Positions 47,601 to 59,600 of a DNA stretch of 64,000 nucleotides are shown here, piece by piece (positions within the stretch are counted from its first letter, which is position 1; the number at the start of each line of letters is the position of its first letter). The notes under the pieces were generated by a model that did no database searches, was not told the origin of the DNA, and worked only from the letters and a program-made list of their open reading frames with translations. The position numbers were made by a program, and so were the translations under genes. This DNA comes from Mytilisepta virgata. Taxonomy: Eukaryota > Mollusca > Bivalvia > Mytilida > Mytilidae. The stretch is taken from the NCBI GenBank assembly GCA_028015205.1, contig CM051518.1:35058001-35122000 (forward strand), read 5' to 3'.

Positions 47601-50600
47601 CATAGAATAAATTGGTAATTCACCTCAAGTTTATTAAGTCATAGGTTAAGTTTTACGTCCGAGTTCAGTTCTCTTATACCAAGGGATCTACAATCATATT
47701 ACTTGGTGTCAGGGTGTATCTCTGAGAGTAACACACTGACCTACTTATTGCGCTTCATTGACTTGGGTTAAATTTTACGTCTGAATTCAGTTCTCTGATA
47801 CTAACGGACCTACAATCATATTAGTGTCTTGGTGCATCTCTGGAAGCAGCATAACTTCTCACCAAAATTAGATCACTCTGACCTAATTATCCTACTTCAT
47901 TGACTTAGGTTAAGTTTTACGTCTGATTTCAGTTCTCTGATACTAACGGACCTACAGTCATATTACTTAGTGTCTTGGTGCATCTCTGGAAGCAACACAA
48001 CCTCCCACCAAAATTAGATCACTCTGACCTACTTATCCTGCTTCATTGACTAAGGTTAAGTTTTACATCTGAGTTCAGTTCAAAAATCATACTACATGTT
48101 GTCAGGGTGCACCTCGGGGAGTAACACAGTCTCCCACCAAAATTAGGTCTCTGACCTACTTATCTTGCTTCATTTACATAGGTTAAGTTAAGTCCGAGTT
48201 CATTTCTCTGATACCAAACTACCTACAATCATATTAATTGGTGTCAGGGTGCATTTTGAGGAGTAACACAGCCTTCTACCAAAATTAGGTCACACTGACC
48301 GACTTATCATGCTTCATTAACTTAGGTTAAGTTTTACGTTCGAGTTGTCAGGGTGCATCTCGGGGAGTAACACAGTCTCTCACCAAAATTAGGTCACTCT
48401 GACCTACTTATCTTGCTTCATTTACATAGGTTAAGTTAAGTCCTAGTTCAGTTCTCTTGATTTCCAAGTGGCCTTTATTGGGTAAAGCTTGATTATATGT
48501 TCACATTTACTTTAATTCTTTACTTGTCGGTATGTTGTGCCTTTATTTACGGATTTTGATGAAACTTATGGAAGATGTGTTTTGATGCAGCTCAATCAAA
48601 TTTGAATTCAAGTGTAGTAACATGATTTAAGATGTGTTTTGATGGTATCTAGATCTAGTTCAAGTTTGAGTTAAGTAACATGATTTTTGGCTGTGTTATT
48701 GGCCTTTGAACTTTGAAATTTTGCTAAAATTGCCCTGTAACCACTCGGCAACCTATATTTATTTGCGGATTTTGATGAAATTAATACGGGAGATGTGTTT
48801 TGATAGTATCTAGATTTCAAATTCTAGTATGGTAAATGATTTTTGGCAGAGTAATTGCCCTTAGAACTTTGAAATTTTACTAAAATTGCCTTGTAAGTGC
48901 TCTTGTGCCCACATTTATTTGCAGATTTTGATGAAATTCATATGGAAGACTTGTTTTCATGGTATCTAGATCATGTTCAATCAAGTGCCATAACATGGTT
49001 TTTGGCAAAGTTATTGCCCTTTGAACTTTGAAATTTTGCTAAAATTGCCTTGTAACCACTCGGCAACCTATATTTATTTGCGGATTTTGATGAAATTAAT
49101 ACGGGAGATGTGTTTTGATAGTATCTAGATTTCAAATTCTAGTATGGTAACATGATTTTTGGCAGAGTAATTGCCCTTAGAACTTTGAAATTTTACTAAA
49201 ATTGCCTTGTAAGTGCTCTCGTGCCCACATTTATTTGCAGATTTTGATGAAATTCATATGGAAGACTTGTTTTCATGGTATCTAGATCATGTTCAATCAA
49301 GTGCCATAACATGGTTTTTGGCAAAGTTATTGCCCTTTGAACTTTGAAATTTTGCTTAAATTGCCTTGTAAGCGCTCTCACGCCTACATTTATTTTCAAT
49401 GATTTCTAGATCAAGTTCATGTTCCAGTGTGGTAAACGAAGTGCCATGTTGAGGGGGACATCGGAAAACTGTTCTTTTATTATACCCCGGCTTTTGAAAA
49501 AAGCGGGGTATATAGTATTCGTTGTGTCCGTTCGTCCGTCTGTCCCTCCGTTCGTCCGACCTTTGTATCCGCAATTCCTCCTAAACCACTCTATGGAATT
49601 TGATGAAACTTTCAGAGGATCTTTATTACATGATGCCATAGTGCACCTCCTATTTTAGATTTTGATGTTATTAATATGTTACCCATACCAAAACATGGAC
49701 TTTGACATTCATTGTGATAGGGGTACCATGATGCCATCCGCAACTCCTCCTAAACAACTGAATGGAATTTGATGAAACTCATCTTACTGCTGTTGGAGTT
49801 TTCCTATCCCAAATATTGACATTTCCTTTCATGTATCTTATGTAAGGCAGGGTTATCAAGTAGTGAGCTTTGCTCACAGTATTTCCAGTTATGATTTGGA
49901 TACTAACCTGAAATTGATACTTTAAATTTATAAAAATGATAAATTTTGTGAAACCTTTGTGCATAGAGCTATCCTTAAATGGATTTGGCTTTAGCCTATT
50001 GGCCATTTTAGGTTTTTTTTAATTTGATTGTCAATGTTTTGGATAATTGTTTTGGTTTTGAACATTTAAGGCATAACAAGTTCTTATTGGCTTTGTATAA
50101 AAACTTTGTAAAGGAATTCAACTGAAACAACAAAATATCTGAGATAAGACTATACTTCATAATAACTTTAAAAAGCTCCTGACTTGGCCCAGGCACCTAA
50201 GAAAATATTGGAATTTTACTTTTTCATCCCTACTCAATGCCTGAAAGTTTTCCAGAATTTGCCAGATTTCCGGATTTTGACCATGTTAGTCTTTATATAT
50301 TACTATATAAAATACCGGTATTTAAAAAATATTTGATTCTTCCCAATTTCCCATTTTTGGCACCTTCTCTGGTCTTCACAAGCAGTAGCTTAACACTTGT
50401 AATTTCTTTAATTTCAGTGTCCAGGAGTTGTATTTGCACAGATTGGTTCTGGAACAACAAATTCAGGTTCATTTATTAAGATCATTAACCCTTTAGCCGA
50501 CGAGTCCCGGTTTACCTGTCATATGGTATTTCGAACTCCATCAAAATACCGCTATGGTAAATTGACACCCCCCCGCCCCGTATGGAAAATTGATGCTCCC

Positions 50601-53600
50601 CACCCCAATGGTAAATTGATCTCCCCCCTGTTTTTTGTTCATTCTAGATAATTAGAACATTATACATTATTTTAAAGCTTATTGTAGATTCAAAATCAGA
50701 CATACAAATAGGGAGAGGTCAATTTTCCATGTTAGATATAAAAAAAAATACCATGGCTTGGTATAAGTGCTCTGAAGTCTTTACCAACACAATTTCATTC
50801 AAAATACTGTAAATTCGGAAATTTTCGCGTCCACATTTTATTGCGATTCTTCTGCTCCAGGCAAAATTGCGAGGTTTAATTATTGCGATCGCTGACCGCG
50901 TGAAAACTAAAAGGCTTTATTATTTCAATCGGAGATCGGGTGAAAATTGAAATGGAAAGTTTATTAATGAAATCGTCTTAATTAATGGTTTTAAAAATAT
51001 TTTAAAATTCAAAATGTCATTTATATATAATAGTTGTCCAAACAATAACTATACAACTAAGTATCTACCAACTAACCTTTTTCCGGATGTCGGCAATCAA
51101 TGACCAGAAACTTACCTGTGTAAATTTAAACAAAGGGTGGCACATTTATAATAAATCGGACATGAAAATATGCATTAAAAATGCGAGTTTTTAATATTGC
51201 GATCTCAAACCAATCGCAATTTTCGCAATAATTTCCATATTAACAGTAATTATTGAAACATTATAACTAGACCATGTAGCTAAAATACCTTGATTAGTTG
51301 AAATCCTTACATATAAAGAGAGTTAAATTTTCCGTGGTAAAAAAGGGGGGAGAGAGTCAAATTACCATGGCTCAGTAAAATAGTCAAAACATCTTTTTCA
51401 ATATGTTTTATATATACCATATATATATTAGAGTATTAAAACTTTGAAAAGCAGTTTGAAATAATTTGATTTTTGAAATTTGAGATGTATAGACAAGGGA
51501 GTTCAATTTACCATGGAAATAGCATGGCTAAGTAAAATTGTCACTCTGACCTACTTATTGCGCTTCATTGACAGGTTAAATTTTATGTCTGAGTTCAGTT
51601 CTCTGATACTAAAACAAGAGGGTTCAATTTACCATGGTGGGGTTCAAAATACCATATGGGAAAAAAATGACCCTGGGGTCAAAATACCATGTGGTATAAT
51701 GAACCAAGAGTCAATTTTCCATATGGTATTTTGACCCCAGGTTTACTTTTCAAGGGGTTCAAAATACCATATGAAACCGGGATTCCCGAGTCAACTCGCT
51801 GACGAGTCCCAGTTTTCCGGGATTGTCACATAGGTTTTATATTTCCTGCTCTTGGAGCGAACATCAAGAGTTATCTTTCTTATATTTGATACCTTATAAT
51901 GAATTTTAGAAATTTTGGCAAGATTGGATGCCAGGAAAGTATGTATTTGGTATCAAACATGTAAAATTTGTCCAAAATTAATTGGAATCTACATCGATGC
52001 TTGTATATTTCTTGAAATAATTTTTATCGTTTTTAATGACAAAAGTGCATATTTAGAGCGATTTTAACGATTTTTAAAGAATTTCAACATATCCAGCCGC
52101 GGAAACACCTGTTTGCTGCCGAATCTTTGCATTTTCAATAAAAAAGTAAAAAGATCATGAATAGAACATATTTTATTAACATTTATATTCAAATAAAGAA
52201 TAAATGCCCAAAATTAATGCAGTAAAACATGAAGAAAGAAGTAGCCACTCAAGTCTGCCATCTTGTCAGGGAAGCCATTGTGCAAGGGTGACTTCCTGTG
52301 GGACTCCATCGGTGAAAGGGTTAAATTACATATTGAATGAATGTAGAAAAGCAAGTATATACCTATATGTAAATATATATACTATAAAAATTTCATTTGA
52401 CACAAGATCATGTGAGATACTCTGAATTCATTTTTATTCGTGGTATACCAATTTTTTTTGGTTTCGTGGGTCTTGGCAAACCACAAAATCAAAATTTGAC
52501 AAAATAAAAGTATCTAACTATGACTTTAGTTGTACAAGTTCAAAGTATGTTGGGATGGGCTACATCTGTCAAAGAATTAGCAAACGAGAAGGTTTAAACT
52601 GTATGTGGATACTGGATATGAATAATCTCCTGCAACTCCATAAGAAATGAATTTAAATTTACATATGCATTTAATCCAATAAAGTTGTTAATATTTTATT
52701 ACTTTTCCTATTGTGAAAGTAGATTGAGGTATTGACTTTCTATGTTAAACAATTACAAAAGGTATATCAAGACTTTTTTTAGCTCCCCTGGCTGACTTTA
52801 TGTCCGTAATTTGTCATCGCTGTAAAATTTCCTTTTAAGATCTTCATTAAACCACTGGGCCAATTGGGAACAAAGGTCCTTGGGAGCCCCCCTTCCAAAA
52901 TTATCCTTCTGACTAATTAAAACCAGACTTTGCAGAAATGGTCTTTATATGGTCCTCTGTCAGAATTATGACAAAGACTGTCAACCAAAATGACCAATAC
53001 AGCCGAACTTAGTTTAACATAAGACCCTAAGTGAAAATTCATTTAAAAATCTTCATCTTAAAACACTTAGCTAATTGGAACCAGACTCAGCAGCAATGGT
53101 CCTTGGATGGTTCTCTTTCAGAATATGATTGTTTCGAAACATGTTTGCAAAGGAAAAACATCTTTCATTCGTAAACATCACTTCTGCATTTGCTAGTATA
53201 ATACATCTGGTATAGTGTTGAGCTTAGGGTTTAGAGAAAGTTTTTATGAAATTACAATAAAATGTATCTTGGAGAAGCATCTCCTTTTCCTCTTCATGAA
53301 AAGGGTTTTTAGTTAGTTAGGAACATAATTTTATATGGATGACAGATCTTCACAAATTGATGGATAAATTTAACGCTTGACTGATTTAGATACTTCCCAG
53401 ATACAGACTAGCCTAAAAAGTGGTAAATTATGTTGTAAAGACTAAGGTAATTGAAGAGTTTTACCCAGTTGCGGACATGATTCAAAACAAACATTGTGTC
53501 CAATGACCTGGACTCAACCAAGATGGTATTCACATCCAAACTTAGCTTAACATAGGACCCCATGGGAAAATTCATTTTAAAATTTTGTTGTTTGAAACCC

Positions 53601-56600
53601 CTTGGCCATATGGTCCTTATATATTTGTGTTTCAGAATTGTGTCCAATGATCCAGATTGTAAACAAAGTTGACCACCAGAGACAAACTTCATTTAACATA
53701 GGACCATATATAGGAAAATTCATCTAAAAAATCATCTCATCTAATAATAATAAAACCACTGAGCAAATTGGAACCAAACTTGGCAGTAGTGGTCCTTAGA
53801 TGTAATGTGTTCAATGTCCTAAACTGTCGACCAAGATGGCCACCACAGCCAACAGAGAACTGTATGGGAATATTCACTTAAAAATCTTGTCTGAAAACAG
53901 AAAACCAGTTGGAACCAGACTTGCTTAATGGGTGGTTTATTTAAATATCTTAAGGTTGGTTCTCTTTCAGAATTGTCTGATTCAGGAAAAGTCATTTTAA
54001 AACATTCTTGTATGAAGACAAGAGGCAGCTGGAACTTAACTGAGCAGCTATAGCCTGCCTTAGGTGGTCCTTCTAGAATTTACATTATTGTCTGATGACC
54101 TGTCAAGATTGCTCCCACACCTGAACTTACACATGACCCATGTAGAGAATTCACCTAAAAATCTACTCAGCAATGATATTAATCCTATAACTGTGAACGA
54201 AGATGGCAACCAATGCTTAACATAGTATCCAACAACAATAAATTTACCTCTTTAACCAGTGGCGGATTTACCATAGGGGCACATATAATATGTTATTTAT
54301 TGTAATGGTTGATTGGCCACTAGTTGCGAAACTTAACATGTGTGTAACCTTTTACAAATCTGATAATAAAGATAAGAGTTAATGAGATGGAAATGTATCA
54401 CAGTTAAGAAAGTAAAATTTATTTTCCATCAGTGGCCCTTGAAGATTTGCAAGTGTTTAATTGAACACTAACACTTCTTGTACAATGGCTTACCTATTGA
54501 TTCATTGTCAGCTGACATGTATTGTTTTAAATACAAACAAAAGATTATTAAAAGATGTCTATCTTTTTTAAAAAAAATTCTAATATTATGTGCTGCTTTC
54601 GCTATAGAAACACAACCATGTTCTAAATAAAACAATTATTACTGACACATGCGTTGTTGACCTGAAGCATAAAGCACGCATGACAGCACTAAACTGTTGT
54701 ATTTTGTTGATAAAATAAAATTTCAAAGTCATATTCTTCCATCTTACTGAATCTATATTACATATTTAACATTTAGCAAAGCTCAAAATACAACAACGAT
54801 ATCTGTCACACGAAATGGTATGACAGTCGAAAGTGTGACGTCACAATCCAAGGTATAAAGTCATACATTCAAATGACACCAGATCGACAGTCAAAAACAG
54901 AAAATCATACGTTGTACAGGATCTGGAAAGCTGGTATTTGCTGATTTTAATTTGTTTGTTTAAAGACATTTTACGTTTTTCTGTAATAGTTTTTGCCTTG
55001 TTTAAAAATCGACATGGCTGCCTGTATATGACGCCTTATATGGTTCGCTTCGATTACAGAAATGATACCTATTGTCCTATTAGAATCGAAATAATTCATT
55101 GGTGCCATGTTCTATGGTTATTTTAACATGGTTAGGCCTTATATTTGTTAATATTTTACACCTCACTAATGCTCGGTGTAAAATATTTATAAACAAATAT
55201 AAGGCCTAATCATGATAAAATAACCATAGGAAAAACTGAAGAGATGTAAGAAAATTCCAGTATTTTCCCTATATGTCTTTGTAAATATGGTGCCAAAAAC
55301 GACATTTTCAAGAGCTTATAATAAAAAAAACAAGCATGATGACTCCTATATATTTTTTATTTCATATTTCGATGTAACCTCAATACTATAGATGAACAAT
55401 AAGGCCAAAAATCTTACAAATCGGAATTGGTTCCAATTGATATCGTCTTACCTTAACTAGTTTTAAACAAACACACTGAGGAAATAATATCACATTCTTG
55501 GATTTTGGAAATGAAATATAATAATGACATGCATCGATCTTCGATGGGTCATCTCCCACTGAAAACTGCCATTTACAGAAGAAATTTATGTCTCTAATAT
55601 GTTAACCAAACTTAAAACTACTTATAACTGAAATTTATTTTAGTCTACACATTGCTCGGAACTCTAGCAGGAGTCTTTCTGTATGGATTAACGGAACCAA
55701 TGTTGATGTCATTAACCAAGCCAAAGGAGCCATTGAAAAATCAATTGTATGTTAATGTCCATGTTAATTGTTATGCTAATTTTTTTAAGTATTTTTTTTT
55801 TTATGAACTGTGATTTTAACTGTTTTTGATAACACACATATATATATACAATACATAGTCATTGTCGGAAAATATAAAATTTATTTGGGCGAGCTTTAGA
55901 AACATGAGAAAAGGCAAGCTTTAGTGAGCCCAAATAAATTTTATATTTTCCGACAATGACTTTGTATTGTCTTAATCCTGCAATCCCCGTTAGATGCGTA
56001 AAATGCCTTAAAATTACGTTTGAAGTTGAAATTCAATTGTAGTGAAAACGTGGGAAATGCCACCAAGTCATCTGGTACATTCACTATGCTCCTCACGCTC
56101 TTCATGTAAACAAGTACCAGTAGACTTTATAAGGTCATTGACCTAATACGACTAAAGTTTATTCTACTTCTTTTATTAGACCGGAAATGGTTTCATTGCC
56201 TTTGCATTGACAACTTTAGTCTCTCAGAAATGTATGAAAAAATAAAAAGGATTTCATAACATTTTGTCAAATACCATTTTAAGGTATATATGATTGAATT
56301 ATAAAAGAAAAAGTTGAGGTTCATGGGCAAAAAATTTCATGTTTAAGAAATGGATAAAACCCGAGGATTCCGAAAATCTGACAAAAAGACCAAAACATGA
56401 CGAGCGAGCATCCTTAAATTGAATATTTTGCATGTTTGTTTTGTGATATTCCTATTCTCTGTTGAAGTGTCATATTTGTCACAGAGAGTACATAAAATCC
56501 TGAATAGTGAGTTTTATTGGGATTGTAGTCTGCAAATGAAAATAATTGATGTACACACCCCAAAACATGTTCAGTTAATATAATTATACAGAAATGATAT

Positions 56601-59600
56601 AATAGTTGTGTATATAATCTTTTTATTTCAGTTTATTTCAAATTCTGGGTTCTCCATACTTTGTAACATCACTTCCCATTGCTGCCATACTAGGAATAGT
56701 TGTCTTTTATCTGGAGTTGTCATTTCCTTGGTACACAGAAATTTTTGTAAGTAAAAAATGTATAAAAATAATGCACAATAAAGAATCATTCATATTGTCA
56801 CTGCAATGTTTTTCTTTGTTTTATTATCAGAATTAAAACAAATATAATTTATTTAGCATTTTTTAGCATAACACTATTAGAGAGTCATAAATAACTCCCA
56901 CTTTTTGTCCCCTGCAGCAACGCGATGGAGGGACCTAGTAATGGTCTGCATCTGTCTGTCCGTTACAGTTATTTTTCAGCGCAAATCCGTTTGTCCATCT
57001 GTTGGTCACAGTAAGTTGTCAGCGCAACTCCTCTGAGACCGCTGATCGGATTTTGTTAAAATTTTGTAGGATTGTTCTTTGTCCTATTACACCACCATTT
57101 TGATTCAAGAAATTTTACGAGAGTTATGGGATCTTTTTTCTCCATTCAACACTATTGGGACACTTTGTCAGTGCAACTCCTCTGAAACCACTGATCGGTT
57201 TTCGTTAAAATATTGTAGTACTGTTAGTCACCATATGTACTTGATCCTATTGCACCACCATTTTGATTTGACAAATATTATGGGAGTTAATGGACTAACT
57301 TTTTTCTGCATTTGACACTTTAGGTAGACTTTGTCAGTGCAACTCCTCTGAGACCGCTGATTGGATTTAGTTCAAATTTTGTAGGACTGCTAGTCACCAT
57401 ATGTACCTGATCCTATCGCCCCACCATTTTGATTTGACAAATTTTACGGGAGTTGTGGGACTTTAATGTTTTTGTGCATGTGACATTACAGGAACACTTC
57501 ACCATTTCAATAATACACATTTTGTATATCTTGTGGCTTCCACTTTTTCTGCAGTGGGGGACATATGGCTGTGTGTATCAATCTTGTTTGCAATGTTCAT
57601 GACCTTCATGAAATTGTGACTCAAATATTGGGTCAAGATTCCATTAGTAGTATACCCCCAAGCTTGGATATTTTTTATTTGAAAATTATTTTCGATTGAT
57701 ACTAAGGTCTTTCAGTTACATTTATGACCCAAATAATGTCCTGAATGTTTAGATCATTTTTTTTTATCATATATAGGTGTCAGGATATAGCATTGACTTG
57801 AAAGCAGCAAATTGGCCACCTATACTGTGTGGAGGTATTATAGGTTGTTTGCAGATTCCATTGATCTTAGCAATAGATAGAGTCCTAGGTTTGTTTTGTC
57901 ATTTTGTTTTAGATTTCACCTGTTATATTCAGTACAGTAGAAAATCAATGATCTTCGATTATATCATCAGTTTAAACTTGCTCTGAAATCATCACCATCA
58001 GTTTCTATAATAGTACATTTCACATATATATTAATAAATGCAAAAGCTTTATTATGTTCATACATTTCAAAATTAATGATTTATGTTTTATAGTAATTAT
58101 TTGGCTTTTCTATATGAAAATAGCATTTTTTGTGTATATATTAACCTTTTGTTGTGAGTGGGTTAAGATGTTTCTTCTTTTGGGATACATGTAGTTAAAT
58201 TTACATGTTCAACAAATGAGCTTTAGCAAGAATGTTTAAATTCAAACTTTAACTATTGAGAGCACAGATATATTGAAACATAGGAACAAGTAGGGGGATA
58301 GAAGTTGTTTCTGTCATTACATTTCTACAAAAAAAAATCCTGTTCTGGATGACATCTGTTTGTGATATTAGTAAAAGCATTGCTGATAGTATTATGACAC
58401 AAATCAATTTCATATCAACCAGAGCTCAAAATTTGATATTTGACATGCAGAAATTTAAACAGTGGGTGGTTTTAAATATTATAGAAATGTAACCACAATC
58501 ATAAAACCACTAACATTTGGGGTAATCAGTTTTTTAAGATTATGTTTTTATTAGAATGCAAATCATGATAATCAAAACTCACATTTTGCTTTCAGTCCAG
58601 CACTGGGGAGTTTGAATAAGTGAAGCTTATCAAACTAGCAGTGATGGATCATTTACATCGCAACTTTTTTATGGGCCAAAGTTCTGCCAATCTGAATATA
58701 GTTCTGTAAACTTAATAAAATTTGAATCTAGGCATCATGCATAGGATTTTATATACTAATTCATTGAAGGATATCATTTATAAAAAGACAATCCTATTGT
58801 ATACCAGCTTGGTGATAAATAAGTCTGCATTTTGAATCAGTTGAAATCATATGAATAGGAAAAGAAGCAGGACAGCTTACCTACCACCTACTTGCCCTCT
58901 TTTTCAAACAATAGAGAAGGCATAAGAAATTTAATTTTCAGACAAGAGTGCCCATACCCAATTTGTTTTGATTTTTGTTTGAAAAGTTAACTTCCTGGCA
59001 TGAAAAATAAAAGTAAAAAAATTGGTTATAGAAAAATTCAATTTTGCTTGAATTTTCAAGTGTCGAAAATTTTGGAAGTATTCCTATTTCCTAATAGACA
59101 TATAGGGTGCATAATGTTCCATCGTATTGTCAAACTTTTGAGGGCTGATGTCTATAATCTGTTTTCATGAAGTTAGGTTCAAGACTGCAACCTCGGTGGT
59201 CTTGTGATAGCGTGCTCGTCCCAAGTGCGGAAGGTCACGGGTTCGATCCAAGGCCGGGTAAAACCAAAGACATTAAGATTGGTATTTGCTGCTTCTTTGC
59301 CAAGCACGCGGCATCTAAGAGTAAGAGCAAAGACTCGTCAGTATTATGTGTCCGAGCGAGGTGATATGTCTTCCTGCGGACAGTTACCTCGTGAGGTAGC
59401 ACATTAAAAATCTGACAGCGTGTTGGTCTAGTACAAAGCAGGGATCATATTCATTATCATATCAACATGTTCTCGTCCTCATATGCACCTTGTTGCCACT
59501 GGACGTTAAACAATAATTCATCCATCCATCCATCAAATGGAAGTGTTTCATTTTAATCAGACAGCTAATATTTGAGAGCTGAAGCCTGTCTGGTCTCTAA

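Noticed and set aside
49356..49658. Overlapping 72-79 residue frames on both strands
   Set aside because: They cross the boundary between the 315-bp array and the family-E head; the Arg/Asp-rich text arises from the GTCCGTCC tract.
54938..55126. 62-residue frame after the CRE/TATA block as a small protein
   Set aside because: No family resemblance and its end lies in palindrome P3; no donor or poly-A context supports it.
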